Below, piece by piece: positions 17,672-26,399 of a stretch of DNA of 64,000 nucleotides (within the stretch, counting starts at the first letter, position 1; each line of letters starts with the position of its first letter). The position numbers and the translations under genes are program-made. The stretch is taken from positions 1 through 64,000 of the forward strand of contig NZ_WUMK01000009.1 of NCBI RefSeq assembly GCF_009827055.1, in the 5' to 3' direction. The notes below the pieces were generated by a model that was not told the origin of the DNA, made no database searches, and worked only from the letters and a program-made list of their open reading frames with translations. This DNA comes from Shinella kummerowiae. Lineage in GTDB: Bacteria > Pseudomonadota > Alphaproteobacteria > Rhizobiales > Rhizobiaceae.

Positions 17672-19096
17672 ATGCCGGAAAACGGAGTACGCGACGGGAT
17701 GGACGCGAGCATTTTGAAAGACGCCGGCTTTGCGCCCGTCGACGAAGCGGGCTGGCGCAAGCTGGCGGAGAAGGCGCTGAAAGGGGCGGACTTCGACGCG
17801 ACGCTCGTCTCCCGCAGCGATGACGGCCTGGAAATCCGGCCGATCTACACGCGCCGCGACGGGGCTGTCCCGCTTGCCCACAGCCACGCTGCCACGCCGC
17901 ATGCCGGCGACGCCTGGACCGTCAACCAGCGCCGTGACGACGCGGACCTTGCCCGCGCCCGCGCCCAGATGGCGGACGATCTGGAAAATGGCGCGACGGG
18001 CATCGCGCTGACCTTCCGCGGCAGTGCGGCCGCGCACGGTGCCGGCATCATGGCCGGCGACGAAACCGCCTTCCGCAAGACCGCCGCGTCGTGCGCCGCA
18101 GCGCCCTTCTCCCTTCGCCTGGAAGCCGGCTTCGCCGACCGGGTGCTGGCGACGACGCTTGCCCGCGCACTCGCTGAGGCTGGCGCGGAGAAGGCGCCGG
18201 TGCATTTCGGGCTTGATCCCTTCACCTCTGCCCTCGCTGGCGCTTACAGTGAAACAAGAGAGTCCGTCGCGCTCGCCAAAACCTTGATCGGCTTCGGTTT
18301 TTCCGGAACGGTGTTGAATGCGGACGGGCGGCTGGCCCACAATGCCGGGGCCGGCGAAGCGCTGGAACTTGCCGTGGTCGCCGCCGCACTTGCGGAAAAC
18401 CTCCGCCTGTTCGACGCCGCCGGCATGGCGCCGGAGGCGGTTTTCGCCATGACGTCGCTGTCGCTTGCCGCCGATCAGGACCAGTTCCTCACCATCGCGA
18501 AATGCCGGGCCGCGCGGCTGATCCATGCGAAGATGCAGGCGGCGTGCGGCATCTCGGAGCCGAAACCGGCGCACCTGCACGTCGAGACGAGCTGGCGCAT
18601 GCTGACGAAACGCGACCCGGAAACCAACATCCTGCGCAACACCATCGCCGTCTTTTCCGCCGGCACCGCCGGCGCCGACGAGATCACCGTGCTGCCGCAC
18701 ACGCTGGCGCTCGGCCTGCCGGATCCCCTCGCCCGCCGCATCGCCCGCAACACACAGATCGTGCTGATCACCGAAAGCAACCTCGCCCATGTCGCCGACC
18801 CCGCCGCCGGTGCCGGCGGCATCGAGGCGCTGACGGAGGCGCTGGCGGAAAAGGCCTGGGAGATTTTTGCCGGCATCGAGAAGACGGGCGGGCTTTCGGC
18901 CGCCATCGCCTCGGGTGACATCAAGGCCATGGTGGAGGCGGCCCGCGCCGCTCGCACGCGGAAGCCGATCGTCGGCACGACGCTGTTTCCGCTGAAGACC
19001 GAACGGCCGCTGACAGTGCTCGGGCCGCTTGCCGAGGCGGCGGCGCCTGGCGGGCTTCGTGCGGTTTTGCTTGCTGATCTGGCGGAGGTGGTATGA
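17672..19096 (+). CDS. mutA: Methylmalonyl-CoA mutase small subunit
   Basis: A 474-residue subunit with the mutase TIM-barrel sequence but no cobalamin-binding C-terminal domain, as expected of the non-catalytic small subunit. It keeps [20 protein letters not shown] and [22 protein letters not shown]-like barrel elements. Together with the large subunit it isomerises (R)-methylmalonyl-CoA to succinyl-CoA in propionate and polyhydroxybutyrate-linked metabolism. It is shorter than the Propionibacterium small subunit (about 640). The start at 17672 has a weak ribosome site; an ATG at residue 10 is an alternative. mutB follows after 85 bases. Confidence 0.88.
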   Translation: MPENGVRDGMDASILKDAGFAPVDEAGWRKLAEKALKGADFDATLVSRSDDGLEIRPIYTRRDGAVPLAHSHAATPHAGDAWTVNQRRDDADLARARAQMADDLENGATGIALTFRGSAAAHGAGIMAGDETAFRKTAASCAAAPFSLRLEAGFADRVLATTLARALAEAGAEKAPVHFGLDPFTSALAGAYSETRESVALAKTLIGFGFSGTVLNADGRLAHNAGAGEALELAVVAAALAENLRLFDAAGMAPEAVFAMTSLSLAADQDQFLTIAKCRAARLIHAKMQAACGISEPKPAHLHVETSWRMLTKRDPETNILRNTIAVFSAGTAGADEITVLPHTLALGLPDPLARRIARNTQIVLITESNLAHVADPAAGAGGIEALTEALAEKAWEIFAGIEKTGGLSAAIASGDIKAMVEAARAARTRKPIVGTTLFPLKTERPLTVLGPLAEAAAPGGLRAVLLADLAEVV

Positions 19097-19181
19097 TGGG
19101 AATGGTTCACCATCGTGGGCACTTCGGGCGTGGATGCCACCGTCTCACGCGGCGCGCCACAACAACCGCAGGAGCCGCCGC

Positions 19182-21314
19182 ATGAGCCGGATCCCCGACT
19201 TCTCCGCCATCGCCTGGTCGACGCCGGCCGCCGCCACCGCCCAGACCGGCGAGGCCGCGTGGCTCACCCCGGAGGGCATTGCCGTCAGCGGCGCCTATGG
19301 CGCGGCGGATCTGGCCGGCCTGTCCTATCTCGACACCTGGCCGGGTGCGGCGCCCTATCTGCGCGGCCCCTACCCCACTATGTACGTCCAGCAGCCCTGG
19401 ACGATCCGGCAATATGCCGGTTTCTCGACGGCGGAAGAATCGAACGCCTTCTACCGGCGCAACCTCGCCTCCGGCCAGAAGGGCCTGTCCGTCGCCTTCG
19501 ACCTTGCCACCCATCGCGGTTATGACAGCGACCATCCGCGCGTGGCGGGCGATGTCGGCATGGCGGGCGTGGCGATCGATTCCATCCTCGACATGCAGCA
19601 GCTCTTCGACGGCATACCGCTCGACGAAATGAGTGTCTCCATGACCATGAACGGCGCGGTACTGCCGATCATGGCGCTGTTCATCGTCGCGGCAGAGGAA
19701 CAGGGCGTTTCCGAGGACAAGCTGTCCGGGACCATCCAGAACGACATCCTCAAGGAGTTCATGGTCCGCAACACCTACATCTACCCGCCGCAGCCCTCGA
19801 TGCGGATCATCTCCGACATTTTCAGCTATACCAGCCGGCGCATGCCGAAGTTCAACTCGATCTCGATTTCCGGCTACCACATGCAGGAAGCCGGTGCCAC
19901 GGCGGACCTGGAGCTTGCCTACACCATCGCCGACGGCATCGAATATGCGCGCGCCGGTGTCGCCGCCGGGCTCGATATCGACACCTTCGCCCCCCGCCTC
20001 TCCTTCTTCTGGGCGATCGGCATGAATTTCTTCATGGAAGTGGCCAAGATGCGCGCCGCGCGCCTTATCTGGGCAGCGCTGATGAAAACGAACTTTTCCC
20101 CGAAGGACGCCCGGTCGCTGGCGCTACGCACCCATTGCCAGACCTCCGGCTGGTCGCTGACCGCGCAGGACCCGATGAACAACGTCATGCGCACCATGGT
20201 GGAGGCGATGGCGGCGACGCAGGGGCATACCCAGTCGCTGCACACCAATTCCTTCGACGAGGCCCTGGCGCTGCCGACCGACCATTCCGCGCGCATCGCC
20301 CGCAACACGCAGATCCTGTTACAGAAGGAAAGCGGCACGGCGCGCATCATCGATCCGTGGGGCGGTTCGGCCTATGTCGAGCGGCTGACGCATGATCTCG
20401 CCGCACGCGCTCTGTCACATATCGAGGAGGTGGAAGCGCTCGGCGGCATGGCGAAGGCCATCGAGAAGGGCATTCCCAAGCTCCGGATCGAGGAGGCCGC
20501 GGCCCGCACGCAGGCGCGCATCGACAGCGGCCAGCAGACCGTCGTCGGCGTCAACTTCTCACGGCCGGAGCGCGACATCGAGGTGGACGTGCTGAAGGTC
20601 GACAATTCGGAGGTGCGCGCCCGGCAGCTCTCGAAACTCCAGCAGCTGAAGGGCACGCGCGACACGGCCGCGGCCGAAAGCGCGCTGGATGCCCTGACGG
20701 ATGTGGCGAAGAGCGGCGACGGCAACCTGCTCGAATTCGCCGTGAAGGCCGCCCGCGCCCGGGCGACGGTTGGCGAGATCGCCTATGCGCTGGAAAAGGC
20801 CTTCGGCCGCCATGTCGCGGAAATCCGCACGATCTCCGGCGTCTACCGCAAGGAGATGGGCGCCAACGACCGCGCCTTCAACCGGGCGGTCGACAAGGTC
20901 GCCGCCTTCGAAAAGCTCCGGCGCGAGAAACCTTCGATCCTCGTCGCCAAGATGGGGCAGGACGGGCACGACCGCGGGCAGAAAGTCATCGCCACCGCCT
21001 TTGCCGACCTCGGCTTCAATGTCGTCGTCGGCGCCATGTTCCAGACGCCGGACGAGGTGGCGGAGCTGGCGATCCGCGAGGGCGCGCATATCGTCGGGGC
21101 CTCTTCGCTCGCCGCCGGCCACCTGACGCTGGTGCCGGAGCTGAAGGCGGCGCTCGTCAAACGCGGCGCGCGCGACGTGCTGATCGCCGTCGGCGGCGTC
21201 ATCCCCTCGCAGGATTTCCCGGCCCTGGAACAGGCCGGCGCCGACGCGATCTTTCCGCCCGGCACGGTGATTGCCGACGCTGCCGCCGCGCTGATCGACC
21301 GGTTGATGGGGTGA
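19182..21314 (+). CDS. mutB: Methylmalonyl-CoA mutase large subunit
   Basis: A 711-residue catalytic subunit. The substrate barrel covers about residues 30-560 ([19 protein letters not shown] is diagnostic). The C-terminal cobalamin domain has the base-off motif D-x-H-x-x-G with H596 as the lower cobalt ligand (GQDGHDRGQ), followed by [10 protein letters not shown] start at ATG 19182, preceded by CAGGAG. It forms a heterodimer with the upstream subunit and needs adenosylcobalamin. The chaperone MeaB and the epimerase are not in this window. Confidence 0.95.
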   Translation: MSRIPDFSAIAWSTPAAATAQTGEAAWLTPEGIAVSGAYGAADLAGLSYLDTWPGAAPYLRGPYPTMYVQQPWTIRQYAGFSTAEESNAFYRRNLASGQKGLSVAFDLATHRGYDSDHPRVAGDVGMAGVAIDSILDMQQLFDGIPLDEMSVSMTMNGAVLPIMALFIVAAEEQGVSEDKLSGTIQNDILKEFMVRNTYIYPPQPSMRIISDIFSYTSRRMPKFNSISISGYHMQEAGATADLELAYTIADGIEYARAGVAAGLDIDTFAPRLSFFWAIGMNFFMEVAKMRAARLIWAALMKTNFSPKDARSLALRTHCQTSGWSLTAQDPMNNVMRTMVEAMAATQGHTQSLHTNSFDEALALPTDHSARIARNTQILLQKESGTARIIDPWGGSAYVERLTHDLAARALSHIEEVEALGGMAKAIEKGIPKLRIEEAAARTQARIDSGQQTVVGVNFSRPERDIEVDVLKVDNSEVRARQLSKLQQLKGTRDTAAAESALDALTDVAKSGDGNLLEFAVKAARARATVGEIAYALEKAFGRHVAEIRTISGVYRKEMGANDRAFNRAVDKVAAFEKLRREKPSILVAKMGQDGHDRGQKVIATAFADLGFNVVVGAMFQTPDEVAELAIREGAHIVGASSLAAGHLTLVPELKAALVKRGARDVLIAVGGVIPSQDFPALEQAGADAIFPPGTVIADAAAALIDRLMG

Positions 21315-21345
21315 GCGGCGACGGCCCGGCAGAAAATACGGCCGT

Positions 21346-21410
21346 CCCCTCACCCTAACCCTCTCCCCGCAAGCGGGGAGAAGGTGGCCGGCAGGCCGGA
21401 TGAGGGGCAG
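21346..21410. repeat. RIME-like palindromic repeat
   Basis: CCCCTCACCC... CTCTCCCCGC-AAGC-GGGGAGAAGG ...CCGGATGAGGGG: one complete copy of the GC-rich rhizobial intergenic element between mutB and the reductase gene. Confidence 0.8.
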
Positions 21411-21505
21411 TCTTCTGTGAACACTGTGTCAATTGCCGCACGAATTGCCGTTTGCGCGCGCGGGCGCTAGGTCGGGATCACAATCAACCGATGTGAGGTG
21501 ACGCG

Positions 21506-22465
21506 ATGCTGGTCAATGGCAAATGGACGGAAGACTGGCAGCCGGTTCAGGCAACGGACGCCAAGGGCGGGTTCGTGCGCCAGGTCTCGAGCTTTCGCAA
21601 CTGGGTGACGCCAGATGGCAGCGCCGGCCCGACGGGCGAAAGCGGTTTCCAGGCCGAGGCCGGCCGCTACCACCTCTATGTCGCGCTGATCTGCCCCTGG
21701 GCCTCTCGCACGCTGATCACCCGCAAGCTGAAGACGCTCGACGACGTCATCTCCGTCTCGGTGGTCGAGCCGGCGCTGTCCGACCAGGGCTGGCGCTTCG
21801 GCGACTTTCCCGGCGCCAACCGCGACGATCTCAACGGCGCGAGCTATGTGCACGAAATCTACACCCGCGCCGACGCCACCTTCACCGGCCGCGCCACGGT
21901 GCCGGTGCTGTGGGACAAGGAACGCAAGACGATCGTCAACAACGAATCCGCCGATATCGTGCGCATGCTGAACAGCGGGTTCGGCGCTTTGGCCGATGAA
22001 AGCGTCGATCTCTATCCGGAAGCGCTGCGCAACGATATCGACGCGCTTAATGAGCGCATCTATCCGTCGCTCAACAATGGCGTCTACCGCACCGGCTTCG
22101 CCACCACGCAGGTCGCCTATGAAGAGGCCTTCCACGGCGTGTTTGCCATGCTGGACGAACTGGAAACGCGCCTTGCCGCCAGCGGGCCGTTCCTCACGGG
22201 CGGCACCTTCACGGAAGCCGATATCCGCCTCTTCGTCACCCTCATCCGCTTCGACGCCGCCTATTACGGCCTGTTCAAGTGCAACCGGCAGCGGCTGGCC
22301 GACTATCCGGCGCTTTCGGCCTATACCAAGCGCGTTCTCGACCTGCCGGGCGTGCGCGACACGGTCAGCATCGACCATATCAAACACGGCTATTATTCGA
22401 TCAAGTCGCTCAACCCGCACCGCATCGTGCCGGTCGGGCCGGATCTTTCGGCGCTGGGACTGTAG
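21506..22465 (+). CDS. Glutathionyl-hydroquinone reductase (YqjG/PcpF-type GST)
   Basis: A 319-residue Xi-class glutathione transferase. The catalytic cysteine is C63 in the ICPWAS motif, the same number as in E. coli YqjG. The thioredoxin-like domain includes VPVLWDKE and NNESADIVRMLN, and the C-terminal helical domain has ALNERIYPSLNNGVYR. These enzymes reduce glutathionyl-hydroquinones to hydroquinones. GAGGTGA precedes the ATG. The gene stands alone after a RIME-like repeat. Confidence 0.92.
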   Translation: MLVNGKWTEDWQPVQATDAKGGFVRQVSSFRNWVTPDGSAGPTGESGFQAEAGRYHLYVALICPWASRTLITRKLKTLDDVISVSVVEPALSDQGWRFGDFPGANRDDLNGASYVHEIYTRADATFTGRATVPVLWDKERKTIVNNESADIVRMLNSGFGALADESVDLYPEALRNDIDALNERIYPSLNNGVYRTGFATTQVAYEEAFHGVFAMLDELETRLAASGPFLTGGTFTEADIRLFVTLIRFDAAYYGLFKCNRQRLADYPALSAYTKRVLDLPGVRDTVSIDHIKHGYYSIKSLNPHRIVPVGPDLSALGL

Positions 22466-22511
22466 TGTCCCGCGCCCGTCTTGACGGCCGGAACGGGATA
22501 CGGAATGGTCG

Positions 22512-22763
22512 GTGCCGATGCGTGCCCGGTCCTTTCCCTCGATCAGTATCGCCATGACGGTCGCCTCGGCGGCCGTTCTCGCCACATCCAGCACGATATC
22601 CGGGCGCCATTGCGCCTTCGGCTTCGGCGGCTTCCAGTGCAACAGCCCGTTCTCCGGCTATGGCGACATGTTGCTCACGGGCACCTTAGGCGCGCTTGCC
22701 GTGCTTATCATCACCGTGCCGATCGCGGCATGGCGGCTGATTGCCTGGCTGCGCGCCCGATAG
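22512..22763 (+). CDS. Small membrane protein, unknown
   Basis: An 83-residue protein with a possible signal anchor at residues 10-27, a glycine/cysteine-containing loop (CAFGFGGFQCNSPFSGYG, two Cys) and a second membrane segment near the C-terminus ending RLIAWLRAR. An alternative start lies two codons downstream. No clear ribosome site is seen, so reality is only moderately supported. It ends ten bases before the convergent ligase gene. No family recognised. Confidence 0.5.
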   Translation: MPMRARSFPSISIAMTVASAAVLATSSTISGRHCAFGFGGFQCNSPFSGYGDMLLTGTLGALAVLIITVPIAAWRLIAWLRAR

Positions 22764-22773
22764 CTCGACTGCC

Positions 22774-24399
22774 TCAAGCCTCCTTCGCCTCCACCATCGC
22801 CATCAGCGTTTCCAGCCGGTCGGCATCGGCCGGCAGCTTGTCCTGCCTGAGCCGCGCGATGCGGGGGAAGCGCATGGCGACGCCGGATTTGTGGCGGGTG
22901 GAGCGGTTGATGCCCTCGAAGGCGACTTCCAGCACGAAACCATAGGCGGGTTCCGCCCGCACGGCGCGGACCGGGCCGAAGCGTTCCGTTGTGTTGTTGC
23001 GGACGAACCGGTCGAGCACTTCGAGCTCGGCATCGGTGAAGCCGAAATAGGCTTTTCCCACCGGCACCAGCATGTCGCCGTCCGGGCCCTCCGTCCACAC
23101 ACCGAAGGTGAAGTCCGAATAGTAGCTCGAGCGTTTGCCGTGGCCGCGCTGGGCATACATCATCACGGCATCGACATTGTAGGGATCGCGCTTCCACTTG
23201 AACCACGGGCCTTTCATGCGGCCGGCCTGGTAGGGGCTGTCGAGGCGCTTGATCATGACGCCTTCGATCACCGGGTCCGGCGGTTCGCGGCGGATCGTTT
23301 CCAGTTCCTGCCAGCTGGCGAAGGGCACCAGCGGCGAAAGGTCGAACCGGTCGTGCGGCGCCGTCTCGATGAGGTGGCCAAGGCGGGCGCGACGCGCCAC
23401 GAAGCTTTCCGGCCGCACATCCTCCTCGCCGTCAAACAACACGTCATAGGCGCGCACGAAGGCGGGGTATTCGTCCAGCATCTTCGCATTGACCGTCTTG
23501 CGGTTCAGGCGCTGCTGGAGATCGGAGAAGGTGCGCGTCGGGCTGTTGGTGCGGGCGGTGCCGCCGACGAGCAGCTCGCCATCGACCACGCCCTCGAAAT
23601 TGATCGCCTCGAGCACATCCGGGAAAGCGGCGGAAATGTCGTCGCCGGAGCGGGAATAGAGCCGGCGCGTCGCGCCTGCCGAGGACATCTGCACACGAAT
23701 GCCGTCCCATTTCCATTCGGCGGCGAAATCGGCGGGGTCGAGCGTGTCGAGATCGCCCTCGCCCACCGGGTTGGCGAGCATGACAGAATGGAAGATCGCC
23801 GGTGTCGCCAGCACCGGCCGCTCGGTGCGTCCTTCCAGCCAGGCGAAGAGCGGCTCGTAGGGCGGCGCCAACCCGTGCCACAGCGTCTCGATCTCGGTGA
23901 CATCCATGCCGGAGAATTCGGCGAGCGCCTGCTTGGCGAGGCGGGCCGACACGCCGATGCGCAGCCCGCCGGTCGCAAGCTTGATGAAGGCGAAGCGGGC
24001 GGATGGGTCCAGTCGATCCAGCAAATCGCGCACGGCGCTGCGCACCTCGGTGCGGCCGAGCGCGTTCATGCGGGTGACGACGCTGCTCAGCCGCGGCTGC
24101 GCCTCGTCCGGCACGCGCTCCTTGCGCTCCTGATCCCACACCAGCGCGATCGTCTCGGCCAGGTCGCCGACATAGTCGTAGGAATAGCGGAACAGCACCT
24201 CGTCCATGCGCTCCAGCACAAGCTCGCGCAGCAGCGCCGGCTTGACGCTCTTCAGGTCCAGCGTGCCGGCGATGGCGGCAAGGCCGTAACCCCGATCGGG
24301 ATCGGGCGTGTCACGGAAATAGTCGGCGAGCAGTTTGAGCTTGCCGTTGCGCGCGGGGGTGAGGACCAGGCGATCGAGGAGGGTGGCGAAGGCTCTCAT
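22774..24399 (-). CDS. ATP-dependent DNA ligase (ligase-exonuclease cluster type)
   Basis: A 541-residue ATP-dependent ligase. The adenylated lysine is K230 in EWKWDGIRVQ, followed by YSRSGDD (motif Ia region), VVDGELLV (motif III), and IEGVMIKR and WFKWKRD (motifs IV/V). An N-terminal helical domain covers about residues 1-200 and an OB domain ends the protein. This is the type usually clustered with a metallo-beta-lactamase exonuclease, a DEXH helicase and a phosphoesterase in a proposed DNA-repair module. Here only the exonuclease is near, on the same strand and separated by about 250 bases. Confidence 0.93.
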   Translation of the reverse strand: MRAFATLLDRLVLTPARNGKLKLLADYFRDTPDPDRGYGLAAIAGTLDLKSVKPALLRELVLERMDEVLFRYSYDYVGDLAETIALVWDQERKERVPDEAQPRLSSVVTRMNALGRTEVRSAVRDLLDRLDPSARFAFIKLATGGLRIGVSARLAKQALAEFSGMDVTEIETLWHGLAPPYEPLFAWLEGRTERPVLATPAIFHSVMLANPVGEGDLDTLDPADFAAEWKWDGIRVQMSSAGATRRLYSRSGDDISAAFPDVLEAINFEGVVDGELLVGGTARTNSPTRTFSDLQQRLNRKTVNAKMLDEYPAFVRAYDVLFDGEEDVRPESFVARRARLGHLIETAPHDRFDLSPLVPFASWQELETIRREPPDPVIEGVMIKRLDSPYQAGRMKGPWFKWKRDPYNVDAVMMYAQRGHGKRSSYYSDFTFGVWTEGPDGDMLVPVGKAYFGFTDAELEVLDRFVRNNTTERFGPVRAVRAEPAYGFVLEVAFEGINRSTRHKSGVAMRFPRIARLRQDKLPADADRLETLMAMVEAKEA

Positions 24400-24449
24400 G
24401 ACAGCCCTGCCCCTTGCAGCGAAACCCGCGGCTTCCCACCTCCTTGTTC

Positions 24450-24623
24450 ATGGGAAAAGTTCACAACATCATCACGACCATCCTCAGTATACTCGGCCTG
24501 CTCCTTGGCGCGTGGGGTGGCTATGAGCTTGCGGGTATACTGGGGGCGATTACGTTCGCGCCCATCGGCGCGCTCGTAGGCCTCGTCGTGGGCGCCCTGC
24601 ACATCCGGCTTTTGTACCCTTGA
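24450..24623 (+). CDS. Possible 57-residue membrane protein antisense to the ligase operon
   Basis: This short frame encodes two hydrophobic helices (IITTILSILGLLLGAWGG and ITFAPIGALVGLVVGALH) with a basic C-terminus, like many genuine small inner-membrane proteins. Against it, no ribosome site precedes ATG 24450. On the opposite strand a minus-strand frame (24396-24650) joins the exonuclease stop by TGATG and the ligase start by ATGA. Only one of the two is likely real and I lean slightly to the membrane protein. Confidence 0.4.
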   Translation: MGKVHNIITTILSILGLLLGAWGGYELAGILGAITFAPIGALVGLVVGALHIRLLYP

Positions 24624-24649
24624 CATCAGAGCGTGCAACGTCTCGCGCA

Positions 24650-25660
24650 TCAGTCCCCCTCGTCCTCATAACCGACCAGATGCAGCGGGCGAGCCGGCAC
24701 GCCGGCGAGTTCGCACCAGCGCACCAGCGCCTCCTCACGCCCATGCGTCACCCAGACCTCGCTCGGCGCCAGTTCGCGGATCGTTTCGGTCACTTCTGGC
24801 CAGTCGCAATGGTCGGAGATGACGAGCGGCAGTTCGACACCGCCCTGCTTGGCGCGCTGGCGCACCATCATCCAGCCGGAGGCAAAGGCGATGAGCGGTT
24901 CGTTGAAGCGGCGCGCCCAGCGGTCGGCGAAGGCCGACGGCGGACCGACGATGACGGCGCCGCGGAAATCGGTCGGGTCGCCCTTTTCCAGCGTGGCGGG
25001 GCGTAGGTCGCCGAGGTCGATGCCGCGGCTGACATAATAGTCGCAGAGCCGCGCCAGCGAACCGTGGATATAGATCGGCGCGTCATAGCCGCAATCTCGC
25101 AGCAGCCGGATGACGCGCTGCGACTTGCCGAGCGAATAGGCGCCAACGAGGTGGCTACGCTCGGGAAATTGCCGGAGCGAGGTGAGCAGCTTGCCCATCT
25201 CGGCCTTCGGCTCCGGGTGATGGAAGACGGGCAGGCCGAAGGTCGCCTCGGTGATGAAGACGTCGCAGGGCACCGGCTCGTAGGCGGTGCAGGTCGGGTC
25301 GGCGCCACGCTTGTAATCGCCCGAGGCGACGATGCGCAGGCCATCCTTCTCCACCGCGATCTGCGCCGAGCCCAGCACATGGCCTGCCGGGTGGAAGGAC
25401 ACGGTGACGCCGTTGAGATCGATGCGCTCGCCGAAGTCCGCCGCCTGCATGGACCCGCAAAAATCCTCGCCATAGCGGATGCCCATGATGTCGAGCGTCT
25501 CGCGCGTCGCCAGCACCGCGCCATGGCCGGCCCGGGCATGGTCGGAATGGCCGTGCGTGATCAGCGCCCTTGCCACGGGGCGGACGGGATCAATGTAGAA
25601 ATCGCCAGCGGGACAATAGAGGCCGGCGGGCATCGGGCGGAGCAGTTGATCGGGCTTCAT
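24650..25660 (-). CDS. Ligase-associated DNA exonuclease (metallo-beta-lactamase fold)
   Basis: A 336-residue metallo-beta-lactamase/beta-CASP-like nuclease. The metal motif is THGHSDHARAGH near residue 36, with later ligands in HPAGHVLGS and ASGDYKRG. It resembles proteins annotated as exonucleases that accompany ATP-dependent ligases. I prefer ATG 25660 (MKPDQLLRP) over the in-frame GTG at 25684 because relatives start there. It is upstream of the ligase on the same strand; the helicase and phosphoesterase of the full cassette are absent here. Confidence 0.88.
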   Translation of the reverse strand: MKPDQLLRPMPAGLYCPAGDFYIDPVRPVARALITHGHSDHARAGHGAVLATRETLDIMGIRYGEDFCGSMQAADFGERIDLNGVTVSFHPAGHVLGSAQIAVEKDGLRIVASGDYKRGADPTCTAYEPVPCDVFITEATFGLPVFHHPEPKAEMGKLLTSLRQFPERSHLVGAYSLGKSQRVIRLLRDCGYDAPIYIHGSLARLCDYYVSRGIDLGDLRPATLEKGDPTDFRGAVIVGPPSAFADRWARRFNEPLIAFASGWMMVRQRAKQGGVELPLVISDHCDWPEVTETIRELAPSEVWVTHGREEALVRWCELAGVPARPLHLVGYEDEGD

Positions 25661-25731
25661 GGCGGGAAAGATAGGCGTTTTCACGCACTCTGCCAGTGGG
25701 TTGCTTCAGACGGTTGCGACGTGCCGTAGGG

Positions 25732-25762
25732 ATGGATTCTCGGGTCGAGCCCGAGGATGACG
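25732..25762 (+). repeat. Intergenic palindromic repeat, family B copy 3
   Basis: ATGGATTCTCGGG-TCGAG-CCCGAGGATGACG. First half of an inverted pair between the exonuclease and MarR genes. Confidence 0.8.
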
Positions 25763-25842
25763 GTGGGGAGGAGATGGTTCCATCCCCTTGAGCGATGCGG
25801 CATAGGCGACGCTTGCATGGCTTCGTCGGACTTGGCTTCTTT

Positions 25843-25873
25843 CGTCATGCTCGGGCTCGACCCGAGGATCCAC
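25843..25873 (-). repeat. Intergenic palindromic repeat, family B copy 4
   Basis: CGTCATGCTCGGG-CTCGA-CCCGAGGATCCAC. Reverse-oriented partner of the copy at 25732, about 80 bases away. The 229-base gap holds nothing else I can recognise. Confidence 0.8.
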
Positions 25874-25889
25874 CCAGACGGCAGGCCCT

Positions 25890-26336
25890 TCAGGCAAGCG
25901 CCATCATGCCGGCGCGCAGCGCGTTCATGTCGACGGCGGAAAGCTGCGCGTCGACCTTCTCGTGGGTTTCCTTCCAGATCGGGAAGGCCTGCGTCAGCAG
26001 GCGGCGGCCCTCCTCCGTCAGGCGCAGGAGACGGCCGCGGCGGTCCCGGGGGTCGGCCTCGATGCGCACGAGGCCCCGGCGTTCGAGCGGCTTCAGGGCG
26101 GCCGTCAGCGTGGTGCGGTCCATGGCAAGCAGGTTGGCGACCGGTCCCATCGGCGGCGGCGCGGGGCGGTTCAACGACATCAGCAGCGAGAACTGACCAT
26201 TGGTGAGGCCGACGGGACGCAACGCATCGTCGAAACGACGCGCCAGGGCACGGGCCGCGCGCTGGGCCTGCAGACACAGGCAATGGTCCCGCACGTAAAG
26301 CGTCGTTTCATAGGGAATCAGCACATCATCAGACAT
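25890..26336 (-). CDS. MarR-family transcriptional regulator
   Basis: A 148-residue MarR protein with a winged helix (MGPVANLLAMDRTTLTAALKPL) and a wing DPRDRRGRLLRLTEEG. The N-terminal CLCLQAQ gives two nearby cysteines and relatives with this start are often annotated simply as MarR. The chosen ATG is preceded by AAAGAG. A perfect palindrome 11 bases upstream is probably its own operator. No adjacent divergent target gene exists, so the regulon is unclear. Confidence 0.88.
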   Translation of the reverse strand: MSDDVLIPYETTLYVRDHCLCLQAQRAARALARRFDDALRPVGLTNGQFSLLMSLNRPAPPPMGPVANLLAMDRTTLTAALKPLERRGLVRIEADPRDRRGRLLRLTEEGRRLLTQAFPIWKETHEKVDAQLSAVDMNALRAGMMALA

Positions 26337-26346
26337 GCTCTTTACT

Positions 26347-26358
26347 GTTGATATCAAC
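26347..26358. promoter_or_regulatory. Candidate MarR autoregulatory operator
   Basis: GTTGATATCAAC is a perfect 12-bp palindrome directly upstream of the MarR gene. Binding by this MarR is inferred from position. Confidence 0.55.
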
Positions 26359-26399
26359 GTAAGAATGTCAAGAGAGCCGACCGCGAGTCTCGGGAATTA

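Noticed and set aside
22741-24579. A 612-codon plus-strand open frame
   Set aside because: Antisense to the DNA ligase, whose motifs are complete; composition is shadow-like.
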